DNA from: Natrinema versiforme JCM 10478
GTDB taxonomy: Archaea; Halobacteriota; Halobacteria; Halobacteriales; Natrialbaceae
Length of the DNA: 64,000 bases
Direction: 5' to 3'
NCBI RefSeq assembly: GCF_000337195.1
Contig: NZ_AOID01000026.1
Coordinates: forward strand, 1-64,000
Of this stretch, positions 23,309 to 31,839 are shown in pieces (the stretch's first letter is position 1; each line of letters begins with the position of its first letter). The notes under the pieces are model-generated. The model did not search any database. It saw only the letters and a program-made list of their open reading frames with translations, and was not told the origin of the DNA. The position numbers were made by a program, and so were the translations under genes.

Positions 23309-24214
23309 ATGCAAACTCACATCGTTCCGGTCGGCTTCGACTACGACCGGCTGATCGCGCCGCTCGTGCGCGATCAGATCGACGTCGACAGCGTCATCTT
23401 GCTCGAGGGGGCGGTCGGCAGCGAGGCAAACGTCGAGTACTCTCGCCATCTCTCGAAGAAACTCGAGACGGACTTCGAGAACCTGCTGGGGGCCGAGACC
23501 GAGCGGTTTGTCCTCGAGGACGTCTACGACTACGACGACGCCTTCGAGCAGGCCTACGAACTCATCACCGCGGAACTCGACTCGGGCAACGAGGTCTGGG
23601 TCAACGTCGCCGCGATGCCCCGAACCGTGAGCTTCGCCTTCGCCAACGCCGCCCACTCCCTGATGGTCGAACGCCAGGAGGACCGCGAGGGGATCCACAC
23701 TTACTACACCGCCCCCGAGAAGTACCTCGAGACCGAACTCGCCGAGGAACTCAGAGAGCAAATCGCACTGCTCGAGGATCTCCGGGCAACGGAGGAGGGG
23801 ATCGAGAACGACCGGGTCGGGACCCGACTCGAGAGCGCCCGCGACCTCTTAGCCGAGTTCGACGAGCGCGGGACGACGATCGGCGCGAAAGAAATCGACG
23901 GCAAGCACATCGTCGAGTTGCCCGTCGCCTCATTCTCGAACGTCAAACCGTTCGAGGAACTCATTCTGTACAAACTCGGCGAGGACGGCGAGTTCGACTC
24001 CGTTTCCGAACTCGCCGAATCGCTGGCCCGCGAGTTGAACGAGGAGTACACCGACAGCTTCCGGTCGAAGGTCATCTACAACGTCGATCGGCTGGGCCCG
24101 GGCGGCAAGGGCTACATCGAGCGCGAGGAACACGGCAAGTCCTATCGAACGCGGCTCTCCCGGATCGGCGAGTTGTGGGTGCGAGCCCACTCCGACGACG
24201 ATACCGACGAGTGA
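23309..24214 (+). CDS. CARF-like Rossmann plus winged-helix regulator (HFX_2341/DUF6293 type)
   Basis: A 301-residue protein. The N-terminal ~140 residues look like the CARF type of Rossmann fold: MQTHIVPVGFDYDRLIAPLV, then DSVILLEGAVGSEANVEYSR and the ligand-loop region EVWVNVAAMPRTVSFAFANA. A helical linker follows. The C-terminal winged-helix region holds FEELILYKLGEDGEFDSVSE and SYRTRLSRIGELWVRAHSDD. CARF domains bind cyclic oligonucleotides in CRISPR systems, but no cas gene is in this window, so the ligand may differ. The start at 23309 follows a TATA box within a palindrome. Confidence 0.82.
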   Translation: MQTHIVPVGFDYDRLIAPLVRDQIDVDSVILLEGAVGSEANVEYSRHLSKKLETDFENLLGAETERFVLEDVYDYDDAFEQAYELITAELDSGNEVWVNVAAMPRTVSFAFANAAHSLMVERQEDREGIHTYYTAPEKYLETELAEELREQIALLEDLRATEEGIENDRVGTRLESARDLLAEFDERGTTIGAKEIDGKHIVELPVASFSNVKPFEELILYKLGEDGEFDSVSELAESLARELNEEYTDSFRSKVIYNVDRLGPGGKGYIEREEHGKSYRTRLSRIGELWVRAHSDDDTDE

Positions 24215-24508
24215 CTGCCCTCGAGTCGTCGGCCCGCCTGCTGTGGGTTCTGCGACGCGAAATACCTAACACGTCGGTACCCAATACCGGATATATGGCC
24301 ACGCCCGGCACGGCCACCTTCGATTCGGCCCACGGCCCACGCGATGGCGTTTTCGTAGGGGCCCGATAGCCCCGCATTCCCCACCCCGTTTCGACGGATG
24401 TATTGTCGGCGACCGGTATTTACCGAGCAACGACCGCTCTATGGACGACAGTCAACCGCACTTTCGGCGATCGACGTACCGACGACGCCCGCGACGGGCA
24501 GTGAGAAC

Positions 24509-27169
24509 ATGAGCACGGACACGCCAGAACACGCCGACGACGAGCCCAGCCTCGAGGGCGGCTACGACCCCGACGCCGTCGAATCCCGCTGGCAACAGCG
24601 CTGGATCGACGAGGACGTCTACGCCTACGAGGGCGACGAAAAGGAGGACCCGAACACCGTCTACTCGATCGACACGCCGCCGCCGACGGTCTCGGGCAGC
24701 CTGCACATGGGCCACCTCTACGGCTCGACCCTGCAGGACTTCGCCGCGCGATTCCAGCGGATGCACGACGGCGACGTGCTCTTTCCCTTCGGCTACGACG
24801 ACAACGGGATCGCCAGCGAGCGCCTGACCGAGTCGGAACTGGACATCCGCCATCAGGACTACGAGCGCCGGGAATTCCAGGAACTCTGCCGCGAAGTCTG
24901 TACGGAGTACGAGGCCGAGTTCACGGAGAAGATGCAGAACCTCGGGACCTCGATCGACTGGAATAACACGTACAAGACGATCGAACCCCGCGTCCAGCGG
25001 ATCTCCCAGCTCTCCTTCCTCGACCTCCACGAGAAGGGACGCGAATATCGGAAGAAGGCACCCGCGATCTGGTGTCCCGACTGCGAGACGGCCATCTCGC
25101 AGGTCGAGATGGAAGACGACGAGCGCGGCTCGCACTTCAACGACATCGCGTTCGACCTCGTCGGCGAGGACGCCCCTCGGGACGAGTTCGTCATCTCGAC
25201 GACGCGACCGGAACTCATCCCGGCCTGTGTCTCCGTCTTCGTCCACCCGGACGACGAGGAGAATCAGGACCTCGTCGGCGAGACCGCTCGCATCCCGATC
25301 TTCGGCCACGAGGTGCCGATCATCGAAGACGAGCGCGTCGACATGGAGAAAGGCAGCGGCGTCGTGATGTGCTGTACCTTCGGCGACCAGAACGACATCG
25401 AGTGGTACCAGGCCCACGACCTCCCGCTGCGGGTCGCCATCGACGAGTCCGCGACGATGACCGACCTCGCCGGCGACTACGAGGGGATGTCCACCGAGGA
25501 AGCCCGTGAGGCTATCGTCGAGGACTTAGAGGAGGAGGGCTCCCTGCGCGATCGGTGGGAGATCACCCACGCCGTGCAGGTCCACGAACGCTGTGACACC
25601 GCCGTCGAGTACCGCGTCTCCAAGCAGTGGTACGTCGAAATCCTCGATCACAAGGAAGAGTACCTCGAGGCCGGCCGGGAGATGGACTGGTACCCCGAGA
25701 AGATGTTCGCCCGCTACGAGCACTGGATCGAGGGCCTCGAGTGGGACTGGCTCATTTCCCGCCAGCGCGACTCGGGGATTCCGTTCCCGGTCTGGTACTG
25801 CGCGGACTGCGATCACCCGATCATGGCCGACCGGGAGGACCTGCCGGTCGATCCGCTCTCGGACGAGCCCCCCGTCTCGGCCTGTCCGGAGTGTGGCCAC
25901 GACGAGTTCGAGGCCGAAGAGGACGTCTTCGACACGTGGGCGACCTCCTCGCTGACGCCGCTGATCAACGCCGGCTGGGACTGGGACGCCGAGAGCGAGG
26001 CGTTCACGATGGACAATCCCGAACTCTACCCGTTCGATCTCCGCCCGCAGGGCCACGACATCATCTCCTTTTGGCTGTTCCACACCATCGTCAAGTGCTA
26101 CGAGCACACCGGCGAGGTGCCCTTCGACGCGACGATGATCAACGGCCACGTGTTAGACGAGAACCGCGAGAAGATGTCCAAATCGCGGGGCAACGTGGTC
26201 GAACCCGATGAGGTGCTCGCCGACTACCCCGTGGACGCCGTCCGGTTCTGGGCCGCAAGCGCCGCGGTCGGCGACGACTTCCCCTACCAGGAGAAAGACC
26301 TCCGCGCCGGCGAGAAACTCCTGCGCAAGCTCTGGAACGCCTCGAAGCTCACCGACACGCTCGCGCCCGCCCATCCCGACGAGCCCGCCGACCTCGAGGC
26401 GATCGACCGCTGGCTCCTCGCCGAGCTAGACGACGCCGTCGCGGATCTCACCGCCCACCTCGAGGACTACGAGTTCGCGAAGGCCCGCGACCGCCTGCGG
26501 ACCTTCTTCTGGAACACGTTCTGTGACGACTACCTCGAGATTGCCAAGACCCGCGAGGACAACCCCTCGACGCAGTACGCGCTGCGGACCGCTCACCGGA
26601 CCTTTCTCGAGCTGTGGGCCCCGTTCCTGCCCCATGCGACCGAGGAGATTTGGCAGGCCGTCTATGCAGACGCTGACGGCGACCTCGAGAGCATCCACAC
26701 CCGCGACTGGCCCAGCCCACAGGGTTACGACGCGGACCTCGAGGCCGGTGAGACCGCCATGGAGGTCATCTCGGCGCTGCGTCGCTACAAGAGCGAGCAC
26801 CAGCTCCCGTTGAACGCCGACCTCGAGTCGGTCGCCGTCTACGGCCCCATCGAGGGCTTCGAAGACGCGATCCAGCACGTGATGCACGTGCAGGAACTCG
26901 ACGTGCTCGCGGAGCCCCCGGAGATCACGACCGAGGTCGCCGAGATCGACCTCGACTACTCCACGCTCGGGCCGAAGTTCGGCTCGAAGGTCGGCGACAT
27001 CGACGCCGGCATCGAGAGCGGCGAGTACGAAATCGACGACGACGCCGGCGTGCTGCGAGTCGCCGGCGAGGAACTCGAGGACGAACTGTTCGAGGTCGAA
27101 CTCGAGCGGACCTACTCGGGCGACGGCGAGATGGTCGAGACCGAGTCGGCGGTCGTCATCCTCGAGTAG
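24509..27169 (+). CDS. valS: Valyl-tRNA synthetase
   Basis: An 886-residue class Ia synthetase that charges tRNA(Val). The HIGH motif is HMGH (in VSGSLHMGHLYGS, near residue 65) and the KMSKS motif is intact (ENREKMSKSRGN, near 554). The CP1 editing domain is in the region with FVISTTRPELIPACVSVFVH. Zinc knuckles CPDC, CADC and CPECGHDEF are visible, as usual in archaeal ValRS. The anticodon-binding domain and a C-terminal acidic domain complete it. The ATG at 24509 is preferred to an upstream one at 24398; GGTATTTACC at 24415-24424 may be the promoter, giving a leader of about 60 bases. Confidence 0.96.
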   Translation: MSTDTPEHADDEPSLEGGYDPDAVESRWQQRWIDEDVYAYEGDEKEDPNTVYSIDTPPPTVSGSLHMGHLYGSTLQDFAARFQRMHDGDVLFPFGYDDNGIASERLTESELDIRHQDYERREFQELCREVCTEYEAEFTEKMQNLGTSIDWNNTYKTIEPRVQRISQLSFLDLHEKGREYRKKAPAIWCPDCETAISQVEMEDDERGSHFNDIAFDLVGEDAPRDEFVISTTRPELIPACVSVFVHPDDEENQDLVGETARIPIFGHEVPIIEDERVDMEKGSGVVMCCTFGDQNDIEWYQAHDLPLRVAIDESATMTDLAGDYEGMSTEEAREAIVEDLEEEGSLRDRWEITHAVQVHERCDTAVEYRVSKQWYVEILDHKEEYLEAGREMDWYPEKMFARYEHWIEGLEWDWLISRQRDSGIPFPVWYCADCDHPIMADREDLPVDPLSDEPPVSACPECGHDEFEAEEDVFDTWATSSLTPLINAGWDWDAESEAFTMDNPELYPFDLRPQGHDIISFWLFHTIVKCYEHTGEVPFDATMINGHVLDENREKMSKSRGNVVEPDEVLADYPVDAVRFWAASAAVGDDFPYQEKDLRAGEKLLRKLWNASKLTDTLAPAHPDEPADLEAIDRWLLAELDDAVADLTAHLEDYEFAKARDRLRTFFWNTFCDDYLEIAKTREDNPSTQYALRTAHRTFLELWAPFLPHATEEIWQAVYADADGDLESIHTRDWPSPQGYDADLEAGETAMEVISALRRYKSEHQLPLNADLESVAVYGPIEGFEDAIQHVMHVQELDVLAEPPEITTEVAEIDLDYSTLGPKFGSKVGDIDAGIESGEYEIDDDAGVLRVAGEELEDELFEVELERTYSGDGEMVETESAVVILE

Positions 27170-27375
27170 AACCGGCCTCATCCGCCCGCAATCGGTTCGG
27201 CCTCGTGTAACCCGTTCCTTTGGACGATCGCGGGAGAAGACACCGCATTGTTCAGAATAACGTACGGTAGCAGAAAGGCTATGACGGGTTCGCTCAATCA
27301 GTACCCGTGCTCTGCTGACGTTGGAAAGAGCCGATACGTCGCTGGCCGTCGCGTAAGCCGAGTACAGAGCACCGC

Positions 27376-27729
27376 ATGAAGACAGACATCTCAGACGCCA
27401 CCACCGCCGAAACCGACTCCTCGATCACCTCGGATACGATCTTCGAGCTCTTGCTCGAGGAGCAGCGCCGGTACGCGCTGTACTACCTCTCCGGGAACCT
27501 GGGGGCAGTCAGCCTCGCGGATCTCGTCGAGCGGATCGCCGACCGGGAGGGACGGTCGACCCGGGAGCGGATCGAGCGGATCACCGCCGAGTTCCACCAC
27601 AACCACTTGCAGAAGCTGATCGACGCGGACGTCCTGCGGTACGACGCGGACGCCGGCACGGTCGAGCGCCGGGCCGCCGCCAGCGCGCTCGACCCGTACC
27701 TCGAACTCGCGTTCGTCAATGACCTGTAG
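27376..27729 (+). CDS. DUF7344-like winged-helix protein
   Basis: A 117-residue protein with the family pattern TIFELLLEEQRRYALYYLSG, SLADLVERIADREGR and HHNHLQKLIDADVLRYD. A threonine/serine-rich N-terminal 20 residues precedes the winged helix. It is likely a DNA-binding or signalling protein of haloarchaea; targets unknown. It is the second member in this window (see 14230-14619) but the two are clearly different in sequence. It converges on the DUF1405 gene. Confidence 0.82.
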   Translation: MKTDISDATTAETDSSITSDTIFELLLEEQRRYALYYLSGNLGAVSLADLVERIADREGRSTRERIERITAEFHHNHLQKLIDADVLRYDADAGTVERRAAASALDPYLELAFVNDL

Positions 27730-27752
27730 ACACCGGCCCCGTTCGCCGTCGG

Positions 27753-28457
27753 TTACGCCCGACGGCTGACGGCTTCGCACTTTTTGACTCGGATCGCGAG
27801 CGCGAGAAAGAGTGCGAGGAGTACGAAAGAGACTTCGCCCGCAGCGATCACGCCGAGCGCGTCGGCCTCGAGGAACATGGCGGTGTCCCGGGCCACGGGG
27901 ATGATCGTGTGGTGTGGCTCGCCCACGATCGGAACGAAGTAGTCGACGATGAGATTACTCCAGTACCAGACGGCGGCGACGCCGACGGCCCACACCGGAA
28001 AGTCGGAGATCCGGTGAAGGACAAGCGCCTGGACGACCATCGCGAGGTGGCTCCAGAAGAGGAAGTGAAACATCACCGGCGAGAGATACGCGTAGGAGTC
28101 GGCGAAGGCGAGCAACGTCATCGGCGTCCACAGCCCGAGTACGAGGTTACCGAAAAACGCCAGCGCGGTGAGCCACGGCTGCTCGCGGCCCAGTTTCCAC
28201 GCGGCGATCGCCAGCGCGACGAACAGCGTCGCGAGCGGGCTGTCGGGCACCCACGGCCACAGCGCGGTCGCGGTTTGGGTGAACTGCCCCGAGTAGTACC
28301 AGAAGCCGAAGGCCGTCCCCGCGAGGTTGATCGCGACCACGAGCCACGCAAAGCGCAGGCCCAGGTCCTCGAGCGTCGTCGGGACCGGCGCGAGATACGC
28401 TGGCAGCGACTCGTCGTCGGGCCGCTCGCGGTCCGCCGTCAGCGTCGACGCGGTCAT
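27753..28457 (-). CDS. DUF1405 family membrane protein
   Basis: A 234-residue protein with about six membrane helices. DUF1405 features include AGTAFGFWYYSGQF, WPWVPDSPLATLFVALAIA, WTPMTLLAFADSYAYLSPVM with MFHFLFWSHLAMV, and the histidine-rich GEPHHTIIPVARDTA. The conserved polar residues within helices suggest an enzyme or transporter, but no function is known for the family. The start at 28457 opens a polar N-terminus. It is divergent from the acetoacetate-decarboxylase-like gene, with 94 bases between. Confidence 0.85.
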   Translation of the reverse strand: MTASTLTADRERPDDESLPAYLAPVPTTLEDLGLRFAWLVVAINLAGTAFGFWYYSGQFTQTATALWPWVPDSPLATLFVALAIAAWKLGREQPWLTALAFFGNLVLGLWTPMTLLAFADSYAYLSPVMFHFLFWSHLAMVVQALVLHRISDFPVWAVGVAAVWYWSNLIVDYFVPIVGEPHHTIIPVARDTAMFLEADALGVIAAGEVSFVLLALFLALAIRVKKCEAVSRRA

Positions 28458-28551
28458 TGTCCGGCGCGACGGACGGAACCCGCAAAACAGTAGCGGTTAT
28501 CGCTGCGCACGGTCCCGTACTACTACGACCGGCCCCGCCGTAGCCTCGCCC

Positions 28552-29319
28552 ATGACCACGGTCGACGAACGAACGCGAAAACGACTCTCGACCGGCCACG
28601 AGGTCGCGCTCCCGCTCGAACTCTCGTTCGCGATGGGCGGCGTTACCGTTCCCGCTCGACGCAGCCGGCTCGAGGCGGTCCTGCCCGAGGGACTCTCGTC
28701 GCTCGCGATCGCGCCCGGTATCGGCTGCGTCGCGCTCGTCGGGATCCGGTACCATCGCGTCGGCGGCGGCGATCGGGGCGGGACCGGACTCGAGCCCTAC
28801 GACGAGTTCGCCGTCATCGTCCCGGCGGTCCGCGGGAGCCGGACGAGCCTCCCCGGCGCACAGCTCGTCGACAGCGAGATCGGCGGCTACGTCCACTGGC
28901 TGCCGGTGACGACCGACCCGTCGATCGCGCTCGGCCGTGAACTCTGGGGTTTCCCCAAGGAGCGGGCCGCTATCACGGTGAGCGACGGGCCGAACGCTAT
29001 TCGAACCGTCGTCGATGCTGACGGGGACCGCTACGGCGGCGGCGAGACCGTCCGACTCGAGGTTGCTCACCCCCGGACCGGTGCTCGGGCGCGGGACTGG
29101 TCCATGGCCAGCTACACGCGGAACGACGGCGCGCTCTTGCGGACGGCGGCCCAGATTCGGGGCGAGGTCGCGATCGCTCCCGGCCCGTCGGTCGGCACGC
29201 GACTCGAGGTCGCGCCGGAACTGGCTGCGGAACTCGGACTGTGGCAACGGCCGCTTACCCGACTGTACGGCTCGACGGTGCGAGCGCGGCTGTCCGAGGG
29301 TGAACGGGTGGAAGGCTAA
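28552..29319 (+). CDS. Acetoacetate decarboxylase family protein
   Basis: A 255-residue member of the ADC family. The region LGRELWGFPKERAAITVSDG matches the family motif that carries the Schiff-base lysine (FPK), and the C-terminal part has EVAIAPGPSVGTRLEVAPEL. The family includes decarboxylases and other cyclising enzymes, so true acetoacetate decarboxylation is not certain; no acetone or butanol pathway genes are near. The gene starts at the ATG 28552; the longer frame runs through the divergent promoter region. Confidence 0.82.
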   Translation: MTTVDERTRKRLSTGHEVALPLELSFAMGGVTVPARRSRLEAVLPEGLSSLAIAPGIGCVALVGIRYHRVGGGDRGGTGLEPYDEFAVIVPAVRGSRTSLPGAQLVDSEIGGYVHWLPVTTDPSIALGRELWGFPKERAAITVSDGPNAIRTVVDADGDRYGGGETVRLEVAHPRTGARARDWSMASYTRNDGALLRTAAQIRGEVAIAPGPSVGTRLEVAPELAAELGLWQRPLTRLYGSTVRARLSEGERVEG

Positions 29320-29437
29320 CCGGCGATTGTCCGGTTGAGCGCGATTCGAGACCGAGCGGCTACCGACGATTTCGGTTCCTGCGGCCGAATCATCCCCAAA
29401 GAACACGCGTAAGTGCCGGGGCTCCTAACCGCGGCGT

Positions 29438-30346
29438 ATGGCCGAGAATACCGATCTCGAGGAACTCAGACGCGGGACCGATCTCGTCAAGCGCGGCTTC
29501 GCACGGATGCAGAAAGGCGGCGTCATCATGGATGTCGTCGACCCCGAGCAGGCCCGCATCGCCGAAGAAGCCGGCGCGGTTGCCGTGATGGCGCTGGAAG
29601 CCGTCCCCGCCGACATTCGCAAACGCGGCGGCGTCGCTCGGATGGCCGACCCCGCCGACGTCGAGGAAATCGTCGAGTCGGTCTCGATCCCCGTCATGGG
29701 CAAATCCCGAATCGGTCACACGAAGGAAGCCCAGATCCTCGAGGCCGTCGGCGTCGACATGATCGACGAGTCCGAGGTCCTCACCCCGGCGGACGACGCA
29801 TACCACATCGACAAGCGCGACTTCACCGCCCCGTTCGTCTGCGGCGCGCGCAACCTCGGCGAGGCGCTGCGCCGGATCGACGAGGGTGCGGCGATGATCC
29901 GTACCAAGGGCGAGGCCGGCACCGGCGACGTGAACCAGGCGGTCCACCACCAGCGGACGATCAAGGGCGCGATCCGCGAACTCGAGGGCATGAAACACGA
30001 GGAGCGAGATGCCTACGCTCGAGAGATCGAAGCGCCCGCGGAACTGGTCCACGAGACCGCCGAGATGGGCCGGCTCCCGGTCGTCAACTTCGCCGCCGGC
30101 GGGATCGCGACGCCCGCCGACGCCGCGCTCATGATGCACCACGAGTGCGACGGTATCTTCGTCGGCAGCGGCATCTTCGGTGCGGAGAACCCGCCGGAGA
30201 TGGCCGAAGCGATCGTCGAGGCGACCAACAACTGGGACGAATCCGAAACCCTCGCCGAGATCTCGAAGAACCTCGGCAAGAGCATGAAAGGTGACGCGAA
30301 CGTCGACCTCCCCGAAGAGGAGAAGCTGCAGGGTCGGGGCGTCTGA
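29438..30346 (+). CDS. pdxS: Pyridoxal 5'-phosphate synthase lyase subunit
   Basis: A 302-residue TIM-barrel PdxS. It forms pyridoxal phosphate from ribose 5-phosphate, glyceraldehyde 3-phosphate and ammonia, with ammonia supplied by PdxT (not encoded in this window). Motifs: the N-terminal [17 protein letters not shown] with the catalytic Asp, [17 protein letters not shown] with the Schiff-base Lys, [17 protein letters not shown] with the second Lys, and the phosphate site [13 protein letters not shown] and [16 protein letters not shown] near 29407 may be the TATA element. The product is cytoplasmic and dodecameric in known cases. Confidence 0.97.
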   Translation: MAENTDLEELRRGTDLVKRGFARMQKGGVIMDVVDPEQARIAEEAGAVAVMALEAVPADIRKRGGVARMADPADVEEIVESVSIPVMGKSRIGHTKEAQILEAVGVDMIDESEVLTPADDAYHIDKRDFTAPFVCGARNLGEALRRIDEGAAMIRTKGEAGTGDVNQAVHHQRTIKGAIRELEGMKHEERDAYAREIEAPAELVHETAEMGRLPVVNFAAGGIATPADAALMMHHECDGIFVGSGIFGAENPPEMAEAIVEATNNWDESETLAEISKNLGKSMKGDANVDLPEEEKLQGRGV

Positions 30347-30453
30347 TCGGCGACCGACCGAATGCCGACCCGTTCGCTGACTCCGAACCGCCGATCGATC
30401 GGCACGCACGCTCGTTTTGTGGCTCTCCCGTCCGTAGTGTGTGAATCCGACCG

Positions 30454-30816
30454 TTACGCGTCCGACTCCCACCACGTCTCGAGCGGCGGAATGACGCCCG
30501 TTCGGAGGAGCGCGAGAAAGACCAGATAGGTTAGCGTCGCACCACAGCACAGTGACAGTATCGGCACCGGCACGACTCGAGCGCCGACGGCGGCTCCGCC
30601 GATCGCCACCGCGAGCGACGCAATCTGGACCGGCCGCCGTTCCCAGTAGTCCCGAACGAGCGCCGGGTCTCGAGCGGCGAGCAGTTCGAACGTAATCGTC
30701 GCCACTCCGCCGACGAGCAGGAAGTAAATCGAGAGCGATGCATCGATGAGAAAAACGAGGCCGAGGAACGCGGCGAGCGCGATCAGTGCGAGGACGCCGT
30801 CGGTTCGCGTTCCCAT
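30454..30816 (-). CDS. Hypothetical membrane protein downstream of thrB
   Basis: A 120-residue protein with three to four hydrophobic segments (VLALIALAAFLGLVFLIDAS, LSIYFLLVGGVATITFELLA, QIASLAVAIGGAAVGARVVP, LTYLVFLALLRTGVIPP). No family is recognised. It begins 7 bases after the homoserine kinase stop codon on the same strand, so the two are very likely one transcription unit. There is no evidence that it has a role in threonine synthesis. Confidence 0.75.
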   Translation of the reverse strand: MGTRTDGVLALIALAAFLGLVFLIDASLSIYFLLVGGVATITFELLAARDPALVRDYWERRPVQIASLAVAIGGAAVGARVVPVPILSLCCGATLTYLVFLALLRTGVIPPLETWWESDA

Positions 30817-30823
30817 CGCCGAG

Positions 30824-31711
30824 CTACGAGTCGTCCGGGTACAGCGTCGCGCCCTGCCCGATCGCGGTCTGGTAGGCCCGGCTCTCGACGCCGACCGCGT
30901 CGAAGGCGTCGACCATCGCCGACGCGATGGCCCGCCGATCCCGCCGGCGACAGACCGCGAGGATCCCCGGCCCGGCCCCGCTGACCGTGACGCCGGTCGC
31001 TCCCGCCTCGAGGGCGGCCTCACGGACCTGGTCGTAACCGGTAATCAGTTTGGTGCGTTCGGGCGTGACGATATCGTCGTTCATGCCGCTGCCGACGAGG
31101 TCCGGATCGTCTCGCGTCATGCCGACGGTCAGCGTGGCGGCGTTGCCGACGGTGGTGACGACGTCGTCCATCAGGGCCGAGTCGGGGACGACGCCGCGCG
31201 CGTCGCGGGTCGATACGGAGATGTCGGGCAGGCAGGCGACGACGGGGACCGACGCGTCGACCTGTGTGACGCCGTCCTCGGTGACGACGGTAAAGCCGCC
31301 GAGTAGGGCGGGTGCGACGTTGTCCGCGTGGGCCTCGCCGGAGACGAGCGCCTCGCCCTCGGCCGCGACGGGAACGAGTTCTTCCCGGGACCGGCCGCGG
31401 TCGTAAAGCGCGTTCAACGCGACAGCGGCGGCGGCCGCGCTTGCGGCCGACGACCCCAGTCCCGAGGACGGTCTGACGCCCTTGTCGATCCGGATGCGGG
31501 CCGGCGCGTCGAGCGCGTCGGCGACCGCGCCGACGGTGTTCTTGGCGGGGTCTTCCGGGATGTACTCGCTGCCGGCACCGGTGATCGAAATCGTCGTCTC
31601 TGGGGCGCGTTCGACCCGGATCACGTCGGCGGGCGTTCCGAGAGCGACACCGAAGACATCGAAGCCACTCCCGAGGTTCGCACTCGTCGCGGGTGCCCGC
31701 ACGGTGAGCAT
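30824..31711 (-). CDS. thrB: Homoserine kinase
   Basis: A 295-residue GHMP kinase. Motif 1 is VRAPATSANLGSGFDVFGVA, the ATP-binding motif 2 is GVRPSSGLGSSAASAAAAAV (near residues 75-95) and motif 3 is GVTVSGAGPGILAVC. It phosphorylates homoserine on the way to threonine. The start at 31711 is chosen because CTTTTTGAC on the minus strand near 31735-31743 is a plausible TATA element; the longer frame adds an unrelated leader. A small membrane protein gene follows in the same unit. Confidence 0.95.
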   Translation of the reverse strand: MLTVRAPATSANLGSGFDVFGVALGTPADVIRVERAPETTISITGAGSEYIPEDPAKNTVGAVADALDAPARIRIDKGVRPSSGLGSSAASAAAAAVALNALYDRGRSREELVPVAAEGEALVSGEAHADNVAPALLGGFTVVTEDGVTQVDASVPVVACLPDISVSTRDARGVVPDSALMDDVVTTVGNAATLTVGMTRDDPDLVGSGMNDDIVTPERTKLITGYDQVREAALEAGATGVTVSGAGPGILAVCRRRDRRAIASAMVDAFDAVGVESRAYQTAIGQGATLYPDDS

Positions 31712-31839
31712 GCCGATTCCTTCCGAGACGGCAGTCAAAAAGGTAGCGAACGACGCCGACAATAGCGCAAAAACGAGCGGTGGCGACCCGAATCGGATCG
31801 ACGCCGCAGCGGCCGGTCTACGCGAGACCGGTCGCGGCG

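Noticed and set aside
23309-24214. CARF-like protein as part of a CRISPR-Cas system
   Set aside because: No cas gene or repeat array is in the window; the neighbours are an orphan membrane gene and valS.
24398-24508. Extended N-terminus of valyl-tRNA synthetase
   Set aside because: The added 37 residues look like leader sequence, contain a TATA-like element, and are not typical of the family.
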